A stretch of 64,000 bases of DNA from Euphorbia lathyris (taxonomy: Eukaryota; Streptophyta; Magnoliopsida; Malpighiales; Euphorbiaceae). The stretch covers positions 135,101,929 to 135,165,928 of the forward strand of contig NC_088911.1 of NCBI RefSeq assembly GCF_963576675.1, given 5' to 3'. Made by a program: the position numbers and the translations under genes. The first letter of the stretch is position 1; each line of letters starts with the position of its first letter. Below the pieces are notes generated by a model. The model searched no databases, was not told where the DNA came from, and saw nothing but the letters and a program-made list of their open reading frames with translations. Positions 33,903 to 43,721 of the stretch are shown piece by piece.

Positions 33903-36900
33903 ATGCACGACATGTTTATTGAATCCTTCGGAGTAGATGAAATTGCTCAATGGTTCCACCACTCGCTGGTAGGCGAACCTTTGGAATGGTTCCACTCATT
34001 ACCCGATTCTTGCAAGCACGATTGGGATCGGTTGTCGGATTTGTTTTTAGAAAAGTACCAAAGAGCTGAAGACAGAACTGCGGAGCGCTTTGCGATGCAG
34101 ATTGGACCTATCAAGCGTCCGTTACCGAGGGTTAGTAAGTATAACGGCAATAAGGACCCTATAGAGCACCTTCACTTCTACTTGTCGGCTATGGCACCCT
34201 TGGGTTTTAAAGAGGAAGAGATCACTAGCTTGTTTTGCAATTCATTGAAGGGTGAACCGTTAATGTGGTACATGTCGTTGCCGATGTATGTTAAGACCGA
34301 TTGGGCGGCAATGACGAAAAGATTTATCAAGGAGTATACAGTATGGATGCTGACGGAGCAAACCCCTGATTCCCCGTCTTACCAAACGCCTGATGCGGTG
34401 TTAGCGATGCCTAGGTATGGTGGATACCAGGATCCTGTTGAGCACGCAAGGTTATTCCGCAATCATATGTATGACGCCGGATTTCCGCAATGTGAGTTGC
34501 ATGAACATTTTCTGGAAACCTTGATGGGTGAAGCCTTATTATGGCATCAGGGTCTATCAGAAGAGGAGATGGGTCATTGGATACCGCTCAGAAGTGCCTT
34601 TGTGTCAAGATATGAAATGTACATTCCGTGGACGGGATCCCTGGACGATCTGGATAGGATCAGGCAATTCCCCGAGGAACCGTTTGTGGATTATGCTAGA
34701 AGGTGGAGACACCGGTATGAACAGTGTAACGAAACAATGAGCAATAAGGTGCAGCTTATGTGCATACAACGAGGTGCTATTCCGTTGGCCGCAAGAAGGA
34801 TGAGCAGAGTGTCCCTCCGTGACTGTGATGAGTTGATAGGTTGGGCTTTGTATGGATCGGCGGATCCCTTTTACTTAAATCCGAATGTTCCTCACATCAT
34901 GGATTTAATGGTCGTGGACATTTGGGAGAGTTCTTCGGACGAGGAAGATGCCAATCAGAGGATTCCTATTAACATTTGGGACGAATTGGATGATGAGCCG
35001 GAAATCGCGGTAATGACGAGATCAGGTCGTGTGGCCGAGGGAAAGGCACCTATGATAGAAACTGAGATTGGAGAAGGGTCGGCTCCTAAGCCCGATGACC
35101 AAGTTCTGGAGCAGTTGAAGAAGACACAAGCTAAGTCTACAGTCTGGGAAGTTCTATGCCATTCTAAGTACCATCGTGAGAACTTGATGAAAGAATTGCA
35201 GAATCTGGTTATTTCCACCGATACTGAGCCGGCAGCGCTAGTAGGGGCAATTATGGCCCGAAAGAAGACTGAGATCACATTTACTGACGAGGATCTCCCA
35301 GAAAAGGGGAAGGCTCATAATAAGCCTTTGTATATCCGAGCGGAAATTAACGGAAAGAAGACTAGTTGCGTGATGGTTGATGATGGATCGGCCATTAATG
35401 TCTGTCCTTTGAAACTCTTGTTGAAGTTGGGAGTGGAGAGAGGAGACCTGACAGCCTCTGAAACTGTGATTAGAGCGTATGATGACAGCCGTAGGCACAT
35501 TGAGGGAGTCTTCAAGGCCAAGTTGAAAGTAGGGCCACATGAAGAAGAAACTGAGTTCACGATGCTGGATATCCCGGTAACCTTTGCTGTATTGTTGGGA
35601 CGCTCGTGGTTCCATAAGTTGGGAGGTGTGCCCTCCATGCTCCATCAAATGATTAAATTCCCCTTCGGGGAGGAGATAGTGACGATCAGAGCTGAGAAAT
35701 TAAGCTCGGTGGCAGCATTGGGAATTGAGCCACAGCTTTTCTCCGGATTCCAAGTCTCCGGGATTTATGAGTCCAGCATGACCACCGATGTGGTGAAGAT
35801 GATGAAGGGAGGTTTCATCCCAGGAATGGGTTTAGGAGCACACCATCAGGGGTTGCCAGAATTTCCGGACTTTAAGAGTCAGAAAACCCGGAGGGGTTTG
35901 GGATATGAGCAGGGAGGTCTGCCCAATGTGAGTGGTGAAGGAAAAGTGGGCCTAAGGAAGTACTTCGTGAACGAGGGGCATGGAAAGGCGTATTCAGGGA
36001 CCCCCGAGGCATGGACTAGCACAGAAGGGAAGATTCTGCCGGGGTTCGAAATCTTCGATGATGTTGCCGACTGGGGCAAAGGAAAGGCGAGCTGCTTTGT
36101 CGAGAAGATTATGGTGCTAGACTTGAATACCGAGGAGCAAGTCATCACCATTGAAGCAACTGCGGGAGCGGTGGACGAGCCTAGTACCTCCAAAGTTCAT
36201 GAAAAACCCGAGAACCCTGATGATGAAAATTGTATTACTGCTTTGTTTGAATCATATGATGTAATCACCCATGCTATCAATGAAATGAATTCTAATTTTG
36301 CTTACTTGCTTGATGTTGATCATGATCATTCCATGCATTCTCATTCATATAACATGCCTACATTTGAAATCAATATGATAGAAATGTCAACTTTCAATCT
36401 TGGTACGGATGAAAATCCTAAACTTATACAAATTGCTCAAGCATTAACTATTGAAGAGAGAAAAGAATTTGAGAGAATAATTAAAAAATACGAAATTGTA
36501 TTCGCTTGGACATACGAAGACATGCCTGGAATTGATCAATCTATCGTAACTCACCGCATTCCAACTTATCCCGAAGCAAAGCCCGTAAAGCAGAAGCTCC
36601 GACGTATGAGACCCGAATGGGCAGATAAGATCAGGGAGGAGGTGAAGAAGCAGTTAGAAGCAGGATTCATCGAAGTGATCGACTATCCCCCTTGGGTCAC
36701 AAATGTGGTACCAATTGCGAAGAAGGACGGCAAAGTGAGGATGTGCATCGATTACAGAGATCTTAACAAGGCATGCCCCAAGGATGAGTTCGCATTGCCT
36801 CATATCGACGTATTGATCGACAGTGCAGCGTCAAGTGTATTACACACGAATGTGGATGGTTTCATGGGCTACATGCAAGTTCAGATGGCCGAAAAGCACA

Positions 36901-39638
36901 AAGCAAAAACCTCGTTCACAACTGAGTGGGGGACATACTGTTACAGAGTAATGCCGTTTGGGTTGAAAAATGTCGGGGCAACTTATCAGAGAATGGCCAC
37001 AGCACTGTTCCATGATATGATACACAAGGAGGTAGAAGTCTATGTGGACGATATGATGGTCAAATCAGAGACAAGAGAAGGGCATTTTGCCGCGCTCGAG
37101 AAGTTTTTGGCCCGAATTGCAGAATTCAAGCTAAGGTTAAACCCGAAGAAGTGCTTTTTCGGCGTTTCGTCGGGGAAAATCTTAGGCTATGTAATCGGAA
37201 ATAAGGGAATCGAGGTGGATCCTGATAAAGTGAAGGCTATACAGGAGATGCCGGCGCCGAAAAATGAGAAAGAAGTGAGAGGGTTTCTGGGGCAGGTTCA
37301 ATATATCAGTCGGTTCATAGCAAGACTCACCGCAATCTGCGAGCCAATCTTTAAGTTGTTAAGGAAAGACCAACCCACCATCTGGAATGATAAGTGTCAA
37401 CAAGCTTTAGAGAGCGTCCAGAACTATTTGTCTAATCCGCCAGTGCTGAGACCGCCTAAACTAGGGAAGCCACTTCTCCTCTATGTAGCGATCGAGGAGC
37501 GATCTATTGGGGCAATGTTGGCTCAAGAGGGAGACACCGGTGTGGAGCACGCGGTGTATTATTTGAGTAAGAAGTTCCTAGAGTACGAGCTCAAGTACAA
37601 CATGATCGAAAAGACATGTGTGGCAGTAGTATGGTTGACAAAGAAACTACGGCATTATTTTCAATCGTATAAAGTGATCATTATTTCTTGGATGGACCCC
37701 GTGAAGTATTTGTACCGAACTCCATCCTTGACGGGGAAGTTAGCCCGATGGTTGTTGCTTCTGTTCGAGTTTGACATTGAATATGTGACGAAGAAGGTTA
37801 TCAAAGGAAGGGCCGTGGCAGAGTTTCTGGCTAACCAACCCCTGAATGCAGAAGAGGAAGAAGTAAGCTATGATTTCCCCGATGAGCACTTGAACGCAAT
37901 CGAAGTTATACCGTGGAAAATGTTCTTCGATGGAGCAGTTAATTCGAATGGAGCCGGAGTAGGAGTACTACTTACCTCACCGGAAGGAGAAAGGATCCCG
38001 ATGGCCAAGAAGTTATCCTTCCCTCTCACTAATAATATGGCCGAATATGAAGCGTGCATTTATGGTTTAGAGTCATTAGCGGCACTGGGAGCATCATATT
38101 TCGAAATTTGGGGTGACTCCAAGTTGATCATCGAACAGGCACAAGGAAACTGGGAAGTGAGGGAAGAAAGGCTATGTCCATATCTAGATCAGCTAGAAGG
38201 GTTGGCACAAAGATTCAAGGAGTGTCGTTTCTATCACATTCCTCGAGTGCAGAACCAGGCGGCGGATGCTTTGGCCACTTTGGTGTCAGTTTGGGACAAC
38301 CCCCGGAACCTTGCCTCGAAACCATTGGTATTAAGGAGATCTCACAAACCATGCTACGAGGACGTAATGCTGTTAGGGGCAGATGAAAAATCGTGGTATT
38401 TCGATATCGTGAACTTCATGAAAAATGGAACATATCCGGCAGAGTCAGAACCGAGGGATCAAGCAGTGATTAGAAGGTTAGCTCGGCAGTTCGTCATCCA
38501 CGACGACTTACTTTACAAAAGGCACATCGATGGGTTACAGCTAAGGTGCTTAGATGCGGGAGAAGCCCGCGAGGCGATGGAATCGGTGCATTCAGGAATT
38601 TGCGGGGCCCATATGGGAGGAGCAGTGTTAGCAAAGAAAATCATAAGGCAAGGCTTCTACTGGCTCACCATGGAAAGAGATTGTAACGAGTATGCAAAGA
38701 AATGCCATGATTGTCAAATCCACGGCGATTGCAGTCATCTTCCGGCCATGGAACTACATGTGCTAGCACCTATTTGGCCATTCGCTGCTTGGGGCATTGA
38801 CATCATCGGCGAAGTAAGGCCTAACGCTTCAAATGGACATAAGTTTATTGCTGTCGCCATCGATTATTTCACCAAGTGGGTAGAAGCAGAGTCGTTTAGC
38901 AAACTGGGATCCAAGCAGATGAGAAAGTTCATTGAAAAACACTTGATCACCAGGTTCGGAGTGCCTCATCACATGATTACGGATAATGGGGTCCAGTTTC
39001 AGGGGGAAGTAAGAAATCTTTTCCGAGAATATGGCATTGAACATCACAGGTCTTCTCCATACCGTCCACAGGCTAATGGAGCAGTAGAAGCAGCTAATAA
39101 GAACCTTAAGAGGATTCTCGTAAAAACGGTGGAATCACATCGGAATTGGCATGAGCAGCTCCCACTCGCATTATGGGCTTATCGCACGACAATTAGAACC
39201 TCAACTGGGGCAACGCCATTCTCTTTGGTGTATGGAACAGAAGCAGTCTTGCCGATTGAGATCGAAAAGCGATCGTTGAGAATCGCAGTGGAGGCAGAAA
39301 TTCCCGAGGCGGAATGGGCGAAGAAGCGATGTGAGCAGTTGGCTCTAGTTGACGAAAAAAGGATGGAAGCGTTTTACCATGTACAGTTATATCAAAGAAG
39401 GATGGCTCGGGCTTTCAATAAAAAGGTCAAGACCAGTCCTATCAAAGAAGGAGATTTGGTGCTGAAACAGATCCGTGTGACGCACACCGACCCGAGGGGG
39501 AAGTTCAGGCCTAACTGGGAAGGACCATTCGTCGTGAAGAAGATACTAAGCAAAGGAGCGGTGAAGTTAACCACAATGGACGGCATGGAATTCTCCGAAC
39601 CTACCAACCTGGATAGGCTTAAGAAATACTTTTCGTAA
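33903..39638 (+). pseudogene. Gypsy-A gag-pol, part 2: capsid modules 2-4, protease, RT, two RNases H, integrase
   Basis: 1,911 open codons, in phase with part 1. Residues 1-60 are the rest of capsid module 2 (SLVGEPLEWFHSLP). Module 3 is at about 72-150 (KYNGNKDPIEHLHFY, SLKGEPLMWYMSLP). Module 4 is at about 160-240 (RYGGYQDPVEHARLF, LMGEALLWHQGLS). Protease at about 487 (VMVDDGSAINV). G-patch-like at about 636 (GGFIPGMGLG). RT at about 900-1070 with YVDD near 1046. A degenerate RT-linked RNase H lacks an obvious catalytic set. A second, archaeal-type RNase H from about 1340 has D, E, D, D (FFDGAV, NNMAEYEA, WGDSKLII, NQAADALA). Integrase: H2C2 zinc region at about 1562, then the D, D and E core (GIDIIG, ITDNGVQF, GAVEAANK). 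Dual RNase H marks the Tat clade. Disabled only by the solo LTR. Confidence 0.95.
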
Positions 39639-40121
39639 AAAAAAACAAAAAAAAACGAAAAATAAAGAAAAATTCCCGATAGGTTGAAAACCCGCAAAGG
39701 GCGACCTATGCAACAATAAGGGAAATCCCAATGGGTGAAAACCCGAAAGGGCACTCATTTAAAAATTCTGGGATAGTAAAAGGAGAGGAGAAAAATCGCC
39801 GGGATTCGAAAACCGAAAGGCGGGTCCTGGTAACAATAGTTATGACTTGAGCAATTACAAAAACAATGTATAAGAGACTAAGTATTTCTGTTGTTTGTAA
39901 ATAAATAAAGGCATGAATATATTTGACGAGAATGATTGGAATCATCATAATCTACTTAATGCATGGTAATATGAATCACGAGTTATACATTTCCTATCCT
40001 ACTTTTCACAAAAAGCCTACCTACTATCCACCCCACTCCCTATACATCAGCTATACATCGGGGAAACTCTAATAAAAGCTACAAAGCAATAATGAAAGCT
40101 ACAAAGCAATACATAACGAGC
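39639..40121 (+). other. Gypsy-A spacer between pol and the antisense gene
   Basis: A/T-rich DNA with small imperfect repeats of a GGTGAAAACCCG-type string (about 39680, 39735, 39805). No frame that I can support. It would contain the antisense gene's 3' untranslated region. Confidence 0.5.
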
Positions 40122-42293
40122 CTAATACGGAGGGAAGTCCCAATAGTCCTCAAAATCTCTCAGGTGTGATGCCCGCTCCGCAGATAGTGCCTCCTCGGCA
40201 GCACGCGCTCTCTCATCAGAAACTCACGCTTTCTCATCAGAGGCGCGTGCTCTCTCATCAGCAGCTCGTGCTCTCTCCTCTGCAGCATGGCGCCTGATCG
40301 ACTCATCACGCGCCCTCTCCTCGACGGCAAGGCGACCCTCAGTCTCCCATCGCATCATCCCTGACTAGTGGTCATTTCTCTCCTGATACACCTGACCAAA
40401 CCGGGCGTCGCCCTCCCGCACCAACTCGCTCTGCCTCCGCTCGTGGGCATGCAGATCACTCTACAGAAAAAGAAGAAAAAAGAACAGATAAAAAGCAGCA
40501 TAGGCAAAAACATAAATCATACATACATGCATACATTCCACTACACTAAAGTAAAGTAATGATACATACCAGGTGATCGGTGCAGCGCAAGCTGAGGCGA
40601 TCTCGTAGGTAACCAGACAGCCCCACGTAATCCGTACAAGTCTCCCTCATGGTCAGAGAAGCGTCTGAGGGATCAAATGGGACCCTCGAGGAGAAGATAG
40701 GAGGAGCCGCCTCGAATCCCGCATAAGCTGCCCCGGACTCGTCATAGCAAATCGTGGCATAATCTCTCCCGTAGTCTGGTAGGGGCACGCCTAGGGAAGA
40801 CCTCTCCGGTCGGGCAGCGCTGGAGGACTCGCCGACGTAGTAGGGCTGCTCGCACACAGGCGTCTGAGCTCGAGTACCGTCAAAGAAATCAGATAAATGG
40901 GCACTCCTCCAGGACCCCTCCTGCAAAAAAAAACACAATAAAAACCCCTAAACATCTCATGAATGAAAGGTAAAATAAGAAGGGGGTGGAACCACTTACC
41001 GGGACCTCCTCCTGACCGAAGATTGCCGCGACAGCCTCCCTTGAAAATACATCTGCCACCGGATCCACCTCCATCGCTGCCGCCGGGGCATCCCTCGCGC
41101 TCAGCAGAGTAGATAAGTAAGGCTCACGGCCCCCGGCGTGAATCCACACTGCTCTACCAACAAACCGACGGGTCAAGTCCCGACGAACAGTCGATAAGGG
41201 CATGGTCCGCACCGCGAACATAGAGACGGGGATCTCACCCGGTGTCCAGTGAGCGTCCCTAACTCCAGTGATGCCTCGATCCCCTAAATACCATGCCCGC
41301 ACGCAGGGATCGGTGAGCACACACTGCTGCTCCTGGATCATCGATACATATGTATAATTGGGGCCGAAGTCGAGGTCGTCCCACCTGAACTTAATCTAAA
41401 AAATGCACAAAGAGAAAGTCAGAAAGACTCAAACAAAAACCGAGCATGATTAGGCAAAATCTACCTGTGTGAGGGTCAGCGAGTCGATCCAATCTAGGAG
41501 CCGTGGCACCGTCCGACTCCTTTCGGTGCTCAAGTCAAAATCCCTCCATCGAGTCATGAAAGGCGGCCTCGGTACTCTCGGTCGAGATCGAGACCGGCTG
41601 GGAAGGATGTCCCTCTCATACGCCCACACCTGCGGTAAAAACAAGGACTAGGAGTGTGAAAAACGCGAAGAAGATAAGACGGGTGAGTCAAGAAGGCGTC
41701 ACGTACCAGCAGAGCAAAGGTGTAACCACCGAAATTAGCTAAGTTTTTACTATTCACGTGCACTATTCACGTTTACTATTCACGTTTTCACTATTCGTGT
41801 TTTCACTATTCACGTGCACTATTCACGTTTTTACTATTCACGTGCATTAGCTAAGTTTTTACTATTCACGTTTTTACTATTCACGTTTTTACTATTCACG
41901 TGCACTATTCACGTTTTTACTATTCACGTGCACTATTCACGTCTTCACTATTCACGTTGTTTGTACCGTTAGCATGCATAAATTTGTAGTGTCACTATTC
42001 ACATGCATATAGCGCGCATTCTTACAAAAATGAACAGGTGTTACTTGTGAATAAAGGAATTCACGTTTTCTAGCTAAAGTCCTCTAAGGCAGTCTAAGGG
42101 TTAGCATGCAAATCATGTTCGGATAGGAATGCTAAAGCCTAGAGTTCGAATGAAATAAAAGTGAGAAATTACTTACCTCGTTGCAGCGTGTCCTGCTCAA
42201 ATGCGTCGTAGGGTCGTGGAAGGTATCCACTCTATCCAGGTTTACGTAAACCTCGTCCATGCCTCTAGTGTCATCCCATTCATCTAAATCCAT
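40122..42293 (-). pseudogene. Antisense intron-containing gene in Gypsy-A, plant mobile domain-like
   Basis: Minus-strand exons inferred from frame and GT-AG sites: 42293-42177 (ATG, donor GTAAGT), 41738-41707 (5' edge uncertain), 41629-41465, 41395-41000 (donor GTAAGT), 40920-40570, 40460-40122. All junctions from exon 2 to 6 are in phase 0. Exons 2-4 give GGYTFALLVWAYERD, PPFMTRWRDF and later AVRTMPLSTVRRDLTRRF, resembling the C-terminal half of the plant mobile domain (PF10536-type, from memory). The last exon is coiled-coil-like (EERARA and DERARA repeats) and ends WDFPPY. TAG at 40365-40367 and TGA at 40224-40226 interrupt it; both are one C-to-T step from Gln and Arg codons. Antisense ORFs downstream of pol are known in some Tat elements. 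The exon 1-2 join is out of phase as read and lies beside a minisatellite, so the model there is unsure. Confidence 0.65.
41755..41960. repeat. Minisatellite of CACTATTCACGT-type units in intron 1 of the antisense gene
   Basis: About 14 units of 11-16 bp built on ACTATTCACG with T-run spacers (CACTATTCACGTTTT). The segment TTAGCTAAGTTTTTACTATT appears both at the exon 2 edge (41735) and inside the array (41847). The repeat has thus copied part of the splice-acceptor region. Confidence 0.85.
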
Positions 42294-42724
42294 CCCGAGA
42301 ATAATCCAAATTGAAGTCTAGTGAGAGAAAGAAGAGAGAGAAGGTGTGGGGTTGAAATGAAACCCCACCACCTTATATAGGAAAAGGGAATGGCATTCCC
42401 GTAAATAGTGAAAGAAGTACGATTTGACATAAAGGTAAAAAGTAAATAATTAATTACTAGGTGCACAGACCTCCGATTTGCAGTCCGTTTCAGCCTGCAT
42501 TTCTCCCAGACAACGACCAACATTGCCAAGATATGAACTCCAAACAACAGTCAATTTTTATAGAACAGTGACACCAGTCAAAATACAGATGACAGTCAAC
42601 AGAAAAACGATCATTAGTCTATATCATTTCAGACTAAAACACGTCCCCATTAAACCTTCGAGATGCTAGCTCCAGTAAGAAAATACAGACAACAGTGTTG
42701 TAGAAGAATCCAGAGACAATCCCC
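42294..42724 (-). promoter_or_regulatory. Presumed promoter region of the antisense gene
   Basis: About 430 bp between the antisense ATG and the tandem repeats. On the minus strand CCTATATAAGGTGG (around 42367-42380) is a TATA-like box about 80 bp before the ATG. No coding frame. Promoter function is inferred. Confidence 0.4.
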
Positions 42725-43480
42725 GCTTTTGAGCCATCTTACTCACGGTCGCAGACTAGAGTTGCTTTTGAGCCATCTGACTCACGGTCGCAGACCGAAG
42801 TTGCTTTTGAGCCATCTGACTCACGGTCGTAGACCGGAGTTGCTTTTGAGCCATCTGACTCGCGGTCGCAGACCGGAGTTGCTTTTGAGCCATCTGACTC
42901 AAGGTCGCAGACCTGAGTTGCTTTTGAGCCATTTTACCCGCGGTCGTGGACCAGGGTCGCTTTTGAGCCATCTTACTCTCGGTCGTAGACCAGAGTTGCT
43001 TTTGAGCCATCTTACTCTCGATCGTAGACCAGAGTTGCTTTTGAGCCATCTGACTCACGGTCACAAACCGGAGTTGCTTTTGAGCCATTTTACCCGCGGT
43101 CGTGGACCAAGGTCGCTTTTGAGCCATCTTACTCTCGGTCGTAGACCAGAGTTGCTTTTGAGCCATCTTACTCTCGGTCGTAGACCAGAGTTGCTTTTGA
43201 GCCATCTTACTCAAGGTCGCAGACCTGAGTTGCTTTTGAGCCATTTTACCCGCGGTCGTGGACCAGGGTCGCTTTTGAGCCATCTTACTCTCGATCGTAG
43301 ACCAGAGTTGCTTTTGAGCCATCTTACTCAAGGTCGCAGACCTGAGTTGCTTTTGAGCCATTTTACCCGCGGTCGTGGACCAGGGTCGCTTTTGAGCCAT
43401 CTTACTCGCGGTCGCAGACCTGAGTTGCTTTTGAGCCATCCCATTAACGGTCGTACATCGAAATTGCTTTTGAGCCATTC
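42725..43480. repeat. 39-bp tandem repeat, about 19 copies, in the Gypsy-A 3' region
   Basis: Unit of type GCTTTTGAGCCATCTTACTC plus a CGGTCGNAGACCG dyad. Because 39 is a multiple of three, both strands stay open: plus reads a 13-residue repeat around LLSHLTHGRRPEL, minus around MAQKQLRSATVSQ. Variants recur in a higher-order pattern (FTRGRGPGS, LTLGRRPEL and LTQGRRPEL types in rotation). I regard both frames as artefacts of period. Tandem repeats in the 3' region are known in Ogre/Tat elements and can seed satellite DNA. Confidence 0.92.
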
Positions 43481-43704
43481 TTACCCATAACCAACGTACG
43501 CTAGATTCCGAGAAAAGAACATCCATCGACGGCCACTCCAAAGGTGACGATGGAAGGAATCAGAGGATGACACCGGAACGCGCAGCGCGAAGGTCAGGTA
43601 TGCTCCCTCCTACTCTTTACGTGTCTTTTACTTTTATATGTTTTACATTGCATGTGTTATGTTAGCAAAAAACGTTTTCGAAACACACACATCACTGTCA
43701 AAAT

Positions 43705-43721
43705 AGGAAAGTAGGGGCAAC
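43705..43721 (+). other. Gypsy-A polypurine tract
   Basis: AGGAAAGTAGGGGCAAC immediately precedes the 3' LTR at 43722, as expected for the plus-strand primer. The 43490-43704 stretch shows no gene. Confidence 0.8.

Noticed and set aside
42725..43480. CRISPR-like array
   Set aside because: The units follow each other without unique spacers and the DNA is plant; it is a minisatellite.
42663..43490. 275-codon plus-strand and 261-codon minus-strand frames
   Set aside because: Both are a 39-bp tandem repeat read in a period of 13 codons. There is no domain, and both strands are equally open.
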